Source: Halictus rubicundus (Eukaryota > Arthropoda > Insecta > Hymenoptera > Halictidae). Taken from it: DNA of 64,000 nucleotides. Position numbers and translations under genes: made by a program. This document shows positions 46,990 through 59,083 of this stretch, one piece after another (within the stretch, counting starts at the first letter, position 1; each line of letters opens with the position of its first letter). The stretch is from assembly GCF_050948215.1 (NCBI RefSeq), contig NC_135153.1, positions 10,692,058-10,756,057 of the forward strand, in the 5' to 3' direction. The notes below the pieces were generated by a model. That model ran no database searches. It was not told the origin of the DNA and saw only the letters and a list, made by a program, of their open reading frames with translations.

Positions 46990-47673
46990 GTATGTTTTTC
47001 GCTCTTAAATGTCGCATAACTTTGTTAATATTGGATTATACTACTTGAACTTTTTTTTGAGAAGTTAGAACAATTGGTTCGCTACATAACGTAAAAAAAA
47101 ACGTTCGATTAAAATTGCAATTGGTCGAAATTGCAGGGAAGGTACCAAAAGTTGTATTTTGAAACTTTTCTATGCGGGCTTACATTAAAAATGTAAGAAG
47201 TACGTTTTGTAAATCTGTATCAATTATACATATTCTGAGTATTTCATGTAAATCGGTCAACGTCGCAATGGGCTACAAACGTTTAACTATGAAAACTGAA
47301 CGGTGAAAGTCGAGGAATTTTGGCCTTGTCAGGGAATTTCGCCTTTATGTGGTCATTTTGAAACATCTGTAGCTAATTGCCTCCTTGACCGATTTTGATA
47401 AAATTCTCTGAATATGTTTAACTCATACAGATCTACAATTCGTGCTTTCTACATTGTCAATGTAGTCCACATAAAGAAGTTGCAAAATACAACTTTTAGT
47501 ATTTCCTCTGCAATTTCGACCAATTTCAATTTTTGTAAAAAATCTTTTTTACATTATGTAGCAAACCAATTGTGCTAACTTCTTAAAAAAATTCAAGTCG
47601 CACGGTCCAATGTTAACAAAGTTATACGATTCTTAAAAGCGTCCGAATATTAGTGGGAGTCGCTGTACATACT
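46990..47673. mobile_element. TA-type element, family J (long copy, left end lost)
   Basis: The right end (GCGTCCGAATATTAGTGGGA, then CGCTGTA) and both inner arms match family J at 26401-26833. The left terminus is missing; similarity starts near TCTTAAATGTCGCATAAC. An extra 190-bp inverted segment sits in the middle (ATTCTGAGTATTTCATG near 47231, inverted near 47390), so the 26401 copy is probably a deletion derivative of this form. Confidence 0.7.
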
Positions 47674-47930
47674 TTAACAAAAGTCGTGAAGATAAACAGC
47701 TATTCGATAATGTTGTATTTACGAAATTGTACGCAGAAATTTGACCGACGGTGGTAGGTTTAGTGTTAAGGTCAACATTAATTCTTGCACCGTGAGGCGT
47801 GGTTTCTCAGCCCCGAGTGGGCGTGGTTTGGTTGCTCCCGATTCCAGCGGAACCAGGGCAACCGGTCGGTCTGTTTGGCAATCGGCTTGCGTCGGATCGG
47901 TATCGACTTCCGAGAAGAGGAAGCGAGAAG

Positions 47931-47971
47931 AGCAGAGAGAGAGCGAGAGAGAGGGAGAGAGAGAGAGGAAG
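47931..47971. repeat. (GA)n-rich patch
   Basis: Interrupted GA repeat of about 40 bp. Confidence 0.75.
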
Positions 47972-49107
47972 AGTGGTTCGTTGGCTTCCGTCGGCCGGAA
48001 GAACCACGCGCACCGTCTCGAATTCATTAAAGGAATTATTAAAGCGTGCTGTGCTACCGGTTCTCTATCCGCGGCGGGTTTCGACTAATTATCATCGAGC
48101 AATTAACAACCGTTGATTGCCATTAACGGTGCGCGGAGAGTGTGCCTCGGATCCGACACGATTCCACCTCCGTGAAATAATGTTCTCGGGCGAGGAACGC
48201 GACCGCGACCGCGACCGCGACTGACACCGTCGCGGCGACCACGAGGCTGCGACCGAACCAGCACCAGCACCAGAACACGAGGAAAATCGCGGGAAATTTG
48301 ATTAACCCGGAATATCCGACGCGTTCTCCTCGTTCGGGTTCTCCATAAATCCGTGTGGATCTCCGCGAGGCTTTTCGCGCGAGTTATACCGCGAAACGAG
48401 AGTATGAATAATGCAGACGTTCGCTCCGCCGGGTTTTTTCAGCTCGAATCGGCCCCGTGCACCGTTTCTTTGCGCCGGGCCTCGCTTCTTCGAATGGTGG
48501 ATTTATTTTCTATTTCCTTTTCATTCGCCGGCCGGGGCCGTGCGGCTCTTTTCAAGGGACCCGTCTCCGGCCGGTGGAAACTCGGATTCTCAACCCTTTC
48601 GCCTCGGCGAAAGACGTCGCGCGCGCATAGACCAGAAAGTCGTGAAACCGGGGAGACGTCGGAACAAGAAGGAAATAACGAGAGAGCCCCTAGCCGGCGA
48701 GACTCCCGTTGAACGTCTCCGACCGAATCCGCTGAAGCGGCCGACAATTCCAGAAACAAATCTCGAACAAGATTTTCGTTTCGCGCGCACCAGTAAAACC
48801 TAACGACGCTCAGTTGCGGACAATCGCCTCGTTTCTCGTTGCTTCGCCATCGAATCGTCCCTCTGTATTTTTTTATCAGTCTCTGGAAACGTACACCTAC
48901 TACTCCAGCGTGCAACAAACTCGATCGATAAAGGTACAGTTTGCTCTTCGGAACAGAGATAAGTCTCCTGCACGGAGTTGTCGCAGACGCGTCAAATCAG
49001 GAGTCTAATGATAAAGCGTGAAAGTGTATCGTAAAGTCGGCTGCAATTGCTAGGGAAATGGCCACGTAAATGTTTCCCGGAGCAGTATTCTCGCAAAGTG
49101 TTCCATT

Positions 49108-49110
<3 letters not shown>

Positions 49111-49166
<56 letters not shown>
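49111..49166. repeat. (GA)28 microsatellite
   Basis: Uninterrupted GA run of about 56 bp. Confidence 0.95.
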
Positions 49167-49167
<1 letters not shown>

Positions 49168-49680
49168 GCGTTCGACCAGCCGCGGTAGAAAAAACACGAA
49201 GCCAGGTGCATGTTCCGAGGCACTTTACGGCAAGAGTTCGCGCGTGTGCGTTCGTACGTGCGCGTTGTGTGCGTCGAGCACGCGTGCACCATGGTACTAC
49301 GAAGCGGCACGAGTCCCGAAACACCCGACAGGCAGATGTTCAGACTCTTGTGCGGCTTTGATGCCACCCCGACTCCAATTTATTTCTTTTCCTACGATAA
49401 AGAGCGAGAGAGAGAGAGAGACGAAGAGAGACAATGGCCGCCCTCGAAACGCGCATACCATCCCACCATCCGCATCGAGGAACGCAACGTCCCTTCTGCT
49501 TCGACTCGCTCGCGTTCCTCGCACGGTTTACTACTGTTTTCTCGGATAGAGGCTCATCCGGTTCGGGGTTCCATAGAGGTAGCCTCGCATTGTTACGTCG
49601 ACGCAGGCTCTCGGAACCGTTCCTTCGCCGGCAGGTAGTTCCGTTTCCCGCGACCTACCCTCCCCGCAGATGGGTATATG

Positions 49681-49989
49681 TACAGGGTGTATAAAAATTA
49701 CATGTCACGACCACCATAGCGTGATTCTGCACCTCTAGATCGGTGGAAATCTGTTTAAAAAATGCACCGCAAAATTCACCTTGACCTTGGGAATCAAGGT
49801 CAAAGTGTCGAAAAATTTTCTTTTATTGCATCGTATAGTACTGATCACACAAAATTTTTCGATACTTTGACCTTAAGTTTCGAGGTCAAAATGAATTTTG
49901 CGGTTCATTTTTTTCACAGATCTCCACCGATCCGGAGGTGTAGAATCACGCTACGATGGTCGTGACATATAATTTTTATACACCCTGTA
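49681..49989. mobile_element. TA-type MITE, family E
   Basis: Termini TACAGGGTGTATAAAAATTA and its inverse. Arms are complementary for about 72 bp with a handful of mismatches and continue as an imperfect palindrome through the CACCTTGACC and AGGTCAAA words. 309 bp, noncoding, TA at both borders. Confidence 0.9.
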
Positions 49990-50257
49990 CATACGTAGTT
50001 CCATCGCACTTTCGCAGCAGGCAACAATCTACGGATTGACCCCGGGACAACGGAAACACACCTTGGTTTCTGAAAGTGTGCCACCGAGGACCGTCCCTCG
50101 GACGCAAAATACACACATACTCTGCTAAAGCTGTACATAGCTGCACGGTTCATTGCGTGATTGAATTCGGCGCCACTGCTTCTTGTATGCAAGAGGAATT
50201 GTCAACGCTGGATTGCCGGAGCGAGTCAATTTGACTCATTTACGATTTCATTGCTAT

Positions 50258-50620
50258 ATACAGGGTGTTTCACCTAACTCGAGCATCTAAAATATCTCGC
50301 TTGTATTTGAAAACATTAGTTGGTTCAGACGGGCAAATATATGATAGGCATAAAAGTTTGTTCAAGGTTATATTTTTCGAGATTTCAAGGTCATCGAAGT
50401 TCTTTTAAATGGAATGATATATTTTTATTATCGCTATACGATGGCCAAGGTCAAGACGAATCCAACGACCCGCAATATTATGGCCTCCTCGTGATCTTGA
50501 GTACGAGATCTCATAAGAGTAGGACACTTGATGTAAATAGTGAAATAACGATGACACGACCCCCTACGGTTTCAAGAAATGTTATTGAACCTTGATTAAT
50601 GACGGTAAATACTGAAAAAA
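50258..50620. mobile_element. TA-type element, family D (copy 2, right end lost)
   Basis: Left end TACAGGGTGTTTCACCTAAC at 50259, then the AACATTAGTTGGTTCAGA and GACGAATCCAACGACC words shared with 8650-9517 and 59175-59492. The right half is truncated. Confidence 0.75.
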
Positions 50621-50647
50621 ACAATTTTTTTTAACATATGCTAGTTT

Positions 50648-50895
50648 TCAACCCTTTGCACTCGAATCTATTTTAACTCCAAAACCAAACATTTCTTCCG
50701 ATCTACAATATTTCCCCTCTATATATTTTTTTTCATGCTATACATACAAAAATGGTGCAATTTACTCGTACAATACCGAAATGTTTAGTAATTTATTAAA
50801 TACAAACAAATTTAGTAATGTAAAAAATAGTTTGAATAATGATACAGCAATTGTTAGTGGAGCCTTACAGTCGCCATTCGAGTGCAAAGGGTTAA
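50648..50895. mobile_element. TTAA-type MITE, family B (copy 5)
   Basis: Ends CCCTTTGCACTCGAATC and GATTCGAGTGCAAAGGG-type sequence. The right border TTAA is intact and the left has decayed to TCAA. Same orientation as copy 1. Confidence 0.85.
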
Positions 50896-50982
50896 TAGAA
50901 TGAGAAGGCAGGTATCCGATCGCCCTCGTTATCAGACGATACCACCAATCTGTCAGAGGGAATCACTGACTGACCAGATACA

Positions 50983-51020
50983 GTGAGTTCTCGATACACA
51001 TATGTCAACACCACGGAAAA
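50983..51020. mobile_element. Family G end fragment
   Basis: ACAGTGAGTTCTCGATACAC followed by TATGTCAACACCACGG matches the terminal 40 bp of family G. No opposite end is seen. Confidence 0.5.
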
Positions 51021-51990
51021 GTTTCCGACGAAGATCCCCGAGGGGTATCGAAACGAAAAGTGGCGAGAGGCGAAAGTGAACGACGCGGGCGATCATCGTC
51101 GACGGTTTCCCGTCTCGACGGAAAATTGTCGGGCCGAAACACAAAAAGGCGGGCGCGCGCTCCGGTCTCGCCGAGCCTGTGCTCTCGATAAATCCTCTCG
51201 CGCTGCGCGTCGTCGCGCGCCTCGCCGGCGACTTCTATTGTGCTATGGCGACAAGCGGCGTTTGACTCGGACGCGACGCCCGCGCTCAGCCAGAGCTTGA
51301 GACAATGAACGACGCCCGAAGGGTTGAAAGAGATAGTCTAGGGCGAGGGGGGGGCGAGGGGGCAGGGGCCACTCGTTCGTTCCGACCAAGACAAAACCCT
51401 CAGACGCGAGCTGGTAGCGGGAACGAGAGCGAGCGAGCGCATCAGCTGCCACTTGGACACGCGCCATAGAAACCTCCGCTGTGTTTCCGTCCTCCAGACT
51501 TTTTCCTTTCTTCCTACCTTTCCTTCCTTCCTGCCTTCTTCCCTTCCAACCTTTCTTTTTTCCCTTTTCTCTGTCCCCTCTCCTCTATAGCGGGTTCTCT
51601 CGAGCGGAATAGACTCGCGCGCGCCGTGCCGCGCCGGTCCTCGACAATTATTCTTTACGATCTTCCGTTGATTACGGGGGCAACGTTGTTTCGAGTTACG
51701 GCGCTCGCGCGGCCTCCAGATTTTGATTACGGACAACGAGGTTTCCTCGAGGTCGCGTTCATTTATTCTTCGCGCTAACGAGCGCTGACCTCCTCCGAGT
51801 TCAACGAATTCTTTTGGCAGCCGCGTTCCTCGAGTTCGCCGGCCGAAAATAACCCTCGAAGTCGAGGGAATCCAGAGTAAAATTTGATCGCGTGTTCCGT
51901 CCTGTTTTGCATTTCGAAACTATAGTCTGTCCAACCAGACGAGCCTGTGAAGCACTGAGGAAGGTAGCTTCGCCTCGTTTGGCAGACTGT

Positions 51991-52776
51991 AAGGTAAACG
52001 TCTCAGTGGCTGACCATGTCCCGGTATCCGGACAGTAATGCAAATTTCATTTATTTTTTAGTTACTTGTTAATGTAATTAGAAATCGAAATTAGTAGCAT
52101 AAAGTAGAAACGCTCGTTAATATACATTAAAATAATCATTATATAAAATTAAAACGGATTAGTTAAAAATTATTACTTCGAAACACGTGTCATATCTATA
52201 ACAAATCGTGAAGAATTTCTGAAGCTTTTACCAAGAAATCTTGCTAATTTATTAAGGGAATGTTTCACTATATCTGATATTTTATGTTACGAGAACGAAT
52301 TAATGAAATAGATATACTTTAATATGTAAAGCAAATATTCGAACGTGCAAGAAAATTAATTTTTTTATTATAAAATTATAAGATTTACACATTGGGACAA
52401 CAGTTTCCTGAATGTATCAGTAGAGGACCGTTGTGTTGTGCAGTAATTGAAAATATCGAGGACGGAATTATGTTATATAGTAAATTATAATAAATAATAT
52501 TTCTACATCTGTATATTTCTGATATCTGTGTATTCGAAAATAAATATTTGAAAATAATGTAGCAGCATTTTAAAATTATTCTAACGTTTTTACTGTTTTA
52601 AAATACGCCTACCCATTTTTGTTATGAATGCATAAAAATCCGCAGTCTAGTAATTACATTGTATTAGCTTCCAAATTAAACAGAACTTGTTTAATTTTAT
52701 GGTGGTTGCGCACGTCAAATAAAGAAATACCGTATCGGTGTTTCTTAACCGTCCGGATACTGGGACGTTTACCTTA
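51991..52776. mobile_element. TIR element, family P, with family A remnant
   Basis: Inverted ends AAGGTAAACGTCTCAGT and AAGGTAAACGTCCCAGT (right, inverted). Inner words GTCCCGGTATCCGGAC and GTCCGGATACTGGGAC pair. The right 130 bp match the flank of the P copy near 21180-21495. A family A end (GCATAAAAATCCGCAGTCTA, ending 52654) lies inside. AT-rich, noncoding. Confidence 0.65.
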
Positions 52777-52868
52777 GTTCTTTGTCGATTATTTTTCCGC
52801 TGAACGTTTACCGAGACACCGGTTGATCGAAGAGTCGAGAGTTCGTTTTACCCGCCGCGCGGTACCAT

Positions 52869-52869
<1 letters not shown>

Positions 52870-52913
<44 letters not shown>
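52870..52913. repeat. (GAAA)/(GA)n microsatellite
   Basis: Three AAAG units followed by about 17 GA units. Confidence 0.9.
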
Positions 52914-52917
<4 letters not shown>

Positions 52918-53709
52918 GTATTTTTCACGATATCGCGGTTCGTTACGCGCATCGCGAGATCAACGTCACGTAATTAAATGGCGCCGCGTGCACGCTGCAC
53001 ACGGTACCGGGGCCCGATTAGCTACAGCCGAGTGCATTCGTCTGCGCGCTCGGCGTGCACAGTAAAACGACGCGACGCGACGTTCTCTTCGAAAACCGGA
53101 ATTTTTCGAAATTAAACGCGAAGGAAAATATTCGTAGGAAATTAATTGACTCGAAATGAATCGGGACAGAAACGATTCTAGAGTCTCTCGGGTTTCAAAA
53201 GAATACACGCGCGTTCTCGTTCTTCGACGCCGCGATCCGAGCTGATCCGAGCTCTGGTTGTTGGCAGGTAACGCGATTCTCCCGTGAACTCGCGCGATTC
53301 GCGCCGGTGTACAGTTAAATCGTTAACGCGCTCGATTTAAATACAATTCCGTTCGCCGGGCTGCGACTTTTTCCTGCAATTACGTTTCGTTTAAGAACAA
53401 ACAACCGTTCCGTCGCGTCGCGAGAATCGTGCGAAAGTGTTATAAAAGCCGGCTCTTTGTCCCTGGGAAAGCTCGGACCCCTCCGAACAACGAAGAAAGA
53501 AGAAAGTCCCCGCGCGGTTCTTCGCGACACGTTCCTCTTCATCGCCGGTCTGTCTCTTAGTTCGATCGTCTGCAAAATGAACCCTACACGATTCCAGAAC
53601 GTTTCGCGGCTTTTTCAGACATTTTCAAAATATCCAGTCACGAACCGCGCCACCATCCTGCCGAGGTTGCAGCGAAAAAAGAAGAGTCGGTTCACCTTGG
53701 AAGTGGCAA

Positions 53710-53950
53710 TACAGTGAATTCTCGTTACGAGTCAGTGCCAACCTTACAATTTAGAGTCAGTGGAACTACCCACACCACCGCGGTGAGGGATGTGCAACAT
53801 TGTATCGGAGAAAGACATTTTCTCAGTCTTCTTGTCCGTATCGCTTAGTAGTCATAGGCTTTTATGGCGACGCTCGGCGACAACCTCAGATTTCGTCTAA
53901 GAGTCAGTCACCAGAACGGCGCAACTGACTCGTAACGAGAATTCACTGTA
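53710..53950. mobile_element. TA-type MITE with perfect 27-bp TIRs
   Basis: TACAGTGAATTCTCGTTACG plus seven more bases at the left is repeated perfectly inverted at the right, ending 53950. The outermost 14 bases resemble family G ends, so the two may use related transposases. 241 bp, noncoding. Confidence 0.9.
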
Positions 53951-54002
53951 TCGAGGGTGCTCGCCGAAATCCTGGCCCAAAAGTAACACTGTTAGAACCA
54001 AC

Positions 54003-54536
54003 TTAACCCCTTGCCCTACAATATCGAGTCATACTTGTGACGAAGATTCTGAACACAGTCTGATAACTATGTATGTTATTAATTTCCTTTAACCCATTTG
54101 CATCATAAGGAAATATGAAAAGAAGGCCTTCATCACCAAACTTCTTTTTTATTATATTTAAGTACAAAAATGACTACAAGTGAAAGAACTTCATATTTCA
54201 GCATTAAAAGAAAAAATCAGAATTATCATTTTCATCTCCAAGAACACCCTCCATTTCTATTTGTTAGCTAACGAATAATGACAGTGACCAACAAAGTTGA
54301 GCGTATGCATACGGCTCCAGCGATAGTGACCAGGAAAATTGAGCGTATATATACGTTAATGATGCAAATGGGTTAAACCGTAATAAAATTCTATTTTGGC
54401 GTTGTTAACGTACAACTATCGAAGAACATGTAGGCATTCGATAGATATAAGTTTTCTGCTCTTTTTAGGAAATTACGAATTACAAAAAAGTTCTGATCAC
54501 TGAAACCGTAAAATAAATCGTAGTGCAAGGGGTTAA
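54003..54536. mobile_element. TTAA-type MITE, family L (copy 2), split by family M
   Basis: Left TTAACCCCTTGCCCTAC, right GTAGTGCAAGGGGTTAA. The interior is interrupted at a TTAA by the element at 54089-54376. The uninterrupted copy at 59084-59582 shows the original site as TTTCCTTTAAACCG. Confidence 0.85.
54089..54376. mobile_element. piggyBac-type MITE, family M (copy 1)
   Basis: TTAACCCATTTGCATCATAA at left and ATGATGCAAATGGGTTAA at right, with TTAA on both sides. The interior matches 60638-60907 (GACAAAGTTGAGCGTA-like words; CTCCATTTCTATTT), including degraded transposase N-terminal sequence on the minus strand. Confidence 0.85.
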
Positions 54537-55371
54537 TATCTCTTACTTCATAACTTGTCGGTGCGAGAGGCGGGGAGTTTGTCAGCTGAGCCGTCGGCGC
54601 GACGGAATCCAATCACCGGCTAACTTTTCCGGGCTCCCGTCGCAGCCTGTAAACTGTAAACGCATTTCGCTTATCCGAAGGCGCATCTCGGCTCGTTACG
54701 CAACAACCTTAATTGACGAGGATTGCATAAGGCGTGGAAGGTTGAGTGTCACGGCCGACGACGCAGCGTGTATCGTCGTCGTCACCGCCATCCTGCCATC
54801 CTGGCATTCTGTCGCGTACCTGCTGACACTCGCGTGAAAGCCGATACACGGTGCTGCTGTTGGTGCACGCGGCTCGAGGGCTGCGCGAGAACAACCCTTC
54901 CCACGCACCCGCGCCACGCCAAGCCACGCCATTCGGGAAACAAGGTGTCTCGGGACGCTCGACCGACGAGTCCAGTCACGATTAACCCGTTTCGAAGCAT
55001 GTATATTAAAAACGAAAGTTTTTTAAAAGATACATGGTTCCATTTTAAAAAATTAATTTAACTTTGAAATTTCCCCCACCGCCATTCGAGTCCCGAAAGA
55101 ATTACACCATACGATTGTTCCCTTCATACCGAACAATTTTTGCAAACAAACTGCAGTGCGTCACGAGATATTTCCGTTTTCAGATAAACGAGATATCTTG
55201 TATAATCGACGGAACGTGAAATGTTTAAAGCATCAATGAGGGGAAAAATAAATCAATTCGGGTAGGGAAGGGAAAAATTCGAGAGTGAAATTTCGCTCGG
55301 AACATAAACGACTCAGGTTGCCCACGGGGGGCTTAAGAGCCAAGGGTAGTCACGTGACTTTTGCTCTGTAT

Positions 55372-55484
55372 TATCGATATTATGAATACTGACGCCAGAA
55401 ACGTGCTTCAAGTTTTTCGCTTTATTTCACAGAGAATCAAGACAAAATGTAGCTCAATTTGTAGTTGGAGATATTTTCTAGTGC
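55372..55484 (+). repeat. Dispersed repeat, family I (copy 2)
   Basis: Matches the reverse complement of 22210-22325 over about 113 bp. Preceded by GTCACGTGAC, as the other copy is followed by one. Confidence 0.65.
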
Positions 55485-55705
55485 ACATCATTTTTGGCCT
55501 ACTTCTAACGCTTATATTACCAAACATCTACATAATCTCGGCAGCTCCCGATCAGCACGCACTAGATCGAACCTTCCTCTTTCGAATGAGCCCTCTACCA
55601 GCGACAAAATATTCTTATATAAGGACGAAAACTTGAGTCACGTAAAACCATTTTTCGCCTATTTTTGTCGGTAACCTGGTCACTCCACCTTATCGCGGGA
55701 CTCTG

Positions 55706-56015
55706 AGCGTCCAGTTGGAATGTGAATGAGCTTGAACTTATGAGCTTCCAGTTGAACTTAATTGTTTCGAATCGAGTCTGAGTGCTTCCAATTGAGTTTT
55801 GAGTGCTTTCACTTGAACTTAAGAACCTCCGATCGAATTTACGAAGCTTCCAAGCGTACTTTGGAGGTCGTAGTTGCATTTGAAAGCTTTCAGTTGAATC
55901 TGGTATCTTCCAGTCGAGCTTAGGAGCTTCCAGTTGAACTTATGAACTTGTAGACGAACGCGAGTGCGACCAGCTGAATTTTGAGTGGTTCCACTTAAAT
56001 CTAGGAGCTTGCAGT
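55706..56015. repeat. Degenerate 20-bp tandem repeat
   Basis: About 15 copies of a unit close to GAGCTTCCAGTTGAACTTAT, each with several differences and 19-21 bp long. Likely an old minisatellite. Confidence 0.8.
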
Positions 56016-57791
56016 CGCGGCGGATTCTTTCGATTCGTTCGGCAAACGAAGCTAATTTTGACGACGCGTGCGCTCGCGTTCAACGATTGCTAACACGAAT
56101 TCCAGCACAGCGTATTGTACAATCGCAGTTTGACTACCTCCAAGGAAATCACGAGACCACCAGGTCGAGACACGTGTGTGTGGTCGAATCTGCTCGAAAC
56201 GTTCGCCGTTAAACTTCAAAACGAAACTTGCGATCTAGGCGAGAAACGGAGCTGGTTGTCGGTCGGTAGGAGAGTCGTTGAACGAGGTTTCCACGCGTCG
56301 TTCGTCGCGGCGAAAAAATCTCGAAAGAACCTGCGGCTTGAGCGAGGCGAGGGAGAACACTCTCCGACGCGAACTTGCGGATAGAAGAGAAGGGTTGGCC
56401 CGAGCTCGAGCGGCTCTGCAGGTGCATAAAACATGAGACTGCGATCTCTCTGTTCCCGCGTTTCTCGTAAACCTCTGGACCGGGTATTAAAGGGAAAACA
56501 AGTTAATCGTGGAACGAATAGCGGCCGAGTCATTCGAGAAACTCGGAACACAACAAATTGTTAACTGTTCCGAACGAGAAAACAGGACGCGGAACGTTTC
56601 TTTCGCGCTCGTTGCTCGTGCGTTCGTCGTTATCGTTCGGACCTTTTTCACCTATGACGTTGAATCACACGCGGAAGAAGCCGAGAATTTCGTTCTCGGT
56701 CGAACGGATGGAGACGCGAAACGCGAGTTTGCTCGTTTATTAGAAAAGGGATGAAACAACGCTGGAGCAACGCAGGAACGAGCTTCGGAGTCGGTGGGCT
56801 CGCGGATCCTCGCGTTTCGTGTTTTAGGGATGAAACGGAGACGATCAAAACGATCGACAAATTGCACGAGCGCGAGCTCGTTTTTAAAGCGTGTGACAGA
56901 GTTGGCTGGCCGAAGAGGGCACTTTGCCTTTAAAATCGGGTAATGTTCACACGATTAACCGGCGGAGTGCCGTGGAAGCGGAGAAGCGGAGAAAAGCGAG
57001 GAGGGAAGAGAGGAGAGCACGAGGACGAGGTTAAAATCGATTCCGGTGCAGAAGGTTGCTCACCACTGTCGAGGCCGGTGTGCACGTGCTCTCTCTCTCT
57101 CTCTCTTTTTCTCTCTCACCCCTCTTCCCTGCACAGCACGGTCTTGTTCACTGATTTCCGATCCTCGCGTCGAGGACGAAGAATGCCTCTGGCTGCCAGC
57201 TGCTCGCTCGATCCTTCCTCTCGATCGGGCCGCTCCGCCGGAGCGGAGACGATCGAGATCGGCAGAACCACGCGATCCTTCGCGCTGTTCGCATCGGCGC
57301 TCTCGATCCTCGGACCCTCGGACCCTCGGCGAAGTTCTCAAAAGTGTTATCGAAACGATTTCGCGATCGAAATTCATGGAAAACCCTCTCATGGTGACAT
57401 GAGCAGAGGATTTACGGTGGTTTCGCAGTGACAGTCTCGACGTCGAAGGTACCGGGTGCGCCGCAAAAGCGATCGAGATGGTGGTTCGTGTTCCCGGCTT
57501 TCTCACGGGGTACGTAGCTCGTTGCTCGATAGGGGGTGAGTTTCGTGCGATGATTCATCGCGTGATTCACGACCTCGTTGCAACACGTTCGCGTTCGTTA
57601 ACACGGTGATCGCTGACAGCTGCGAATTCCGGTCTTTTCGGGACAGTACGCCGGGAAAACGACGAACGCTTGCGCAAAGTTTTTGCTCTGTTGCACAGGC
57701 TCGATCGATGTCCCATTATTTTTACGGAGCACGGTGCCGTTGACACGGCCCGATACCGAAATCTATTCGATCAGCGGCGCGCGTATCGTCG

Positions 57792-57995
57792 TTAACCCCT
57801 TGCGCTACGATTCATTTTATGATCGCAGCGAGCAGAGCTTTGGCATCGTTCATTATTTTCCGAAAACAAAAAGGGAAAGCTTGTGCTTATCACATGCATG
57901 TATGTTCTCCGAAGGCTTTGCATCCACAACAACAGAGTAGAATTTTACTCCAGTTTAATTGGATTCTGTTCGGAATCCAGGGTGCGAGGGGTTAA
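57792..57995. mobile_element. TTAA-type MITE, family L (copy 3)
   Basis: TTAACCCCTTGCGCTACG at left and GGTGCGAGGGGTTAA at right. Its plus-strand frame includes NPLRYDSFYDRSEQSFGIVH, similar to the minus-strand frame of copy 4, because the copies are inverted relative to each other. Confidence 0.8.
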
Positions 57996-58215
57996 CGAAG
58001 GTGTAATGAAGATTCTGAACGGAATCTAATAATTATGTATGTTATTGATTTCCTTCACACCGAAATAATATTCTATTTGGTTGTAGTCGATATGTATCCT
58101 TTGGAGAAAACATTGGCATACAATAGATATAATCCTTTTCTTTCTATGAAATTCTGAACGATGAAGAATTTCGAGTCATTACAACCACAAAATAAATAGT
58201 AGTGCAAGGGGTTAA
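57992..58215. mobile_element. TTAA-type MITE, family L (copy 4, left TIR lost)
   Basis: Directly follows copy 3, sharing its TTAA. Lacks the left CCCCTTGC terminus but keeps the AAGATTCTGAACGGAATCT interior and the right end AGTGCAAGGGGTTAA. Confidence 0.8.
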
Positions 58216-58613
58216 ATCGAATAACCCGCGGAAACCTAAACAACAGCGACAACTCCGACACCTAACAGAACTCGCACTTGGACCGAGTAACTTTCGCTCG
58301 GCGGAAAATCGATGAGAGTATCTGTCTGGCAAGTGTCGAGGGAAAAAAAGAATCGAAATTAGGGGGATCGAGGAATAATAAGAACGGTATACGACGGGTC
58401 GAAGAATTATTTAGCCGGGCGGCGACGTTGCTGCGAAACGCGTGAAACGAACATCCGAACGAATTTGCAGGTCAGGAAATACATTTCGGTGGAAATCGTA
58501 GGCCTATCTGCCGCGATAAGTGAAATCACCGGAAATCACGTTTGGCAATCGCGCGCCGAGCGGATATTGAATAAAGCGGGCCGCGACCGGTCGTCTAGCG
58601 GCGCGCGCTGCTG

Positions 58614-58627
58614 CCCCCCCCCCCCCC
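58614..58627. repeat. 14-base poly(C) tract
   Basis: Uninterrupted run of 14 C. Confidence 0.9.
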
Positions 58628-59083
58628 GGAATAACAAACGAAAAACAAGATGAGTCCGCGAGATTGCATCGCGAATTGCACCGGTGTGGCGCGACTTCGC
58701 CCGGCAATTTTTAATTGCCCCTCGTTGCACGCTGCGCGATGCGCGCTGCACTATGCACGCTGCTCGCGAACGAGGACGCGCGCACCTTATCGCTCGGCCG
58801 CGAACTCGTTATCATCGCCGGGGGCGAGGGCTCGAAGAAATACTCGTAACGATGCCTCCACGAGAATATAATATTAATTGGCTTTTCATTATTTCACTCT
58901 CCCGCTTTTGACCCGTGGAAAAATTGTCCGCACAAATGCCTCGACTCGAAATCCTAGAATCGAGCTCAGCCCGCGTAGTCGTAACAACGGTGCAACGACC
59001 TTTGAAAGGATAACGAATGCGGGTGCGTCTGCGGAGCAGCTGCCTACCCTCCGATCCAGATGATTTTTTAATATTGAAACTTT

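Noticed and set aside
53266..53272. GGCAG/GTAACG as a second recursive splice site
   Set aside because: The upstream tract is poor in pyrimidines and the donor part departs from consensus.
57478..57541. ATG-led short frame followed by a good donor (GTGAGT) as a siz first exon
   Set aside because: Its phase does not fit the acceptor at 59771, so it cannot be a coding first exon joined there; it could only be an untranslated exon, for which there is no evidence.
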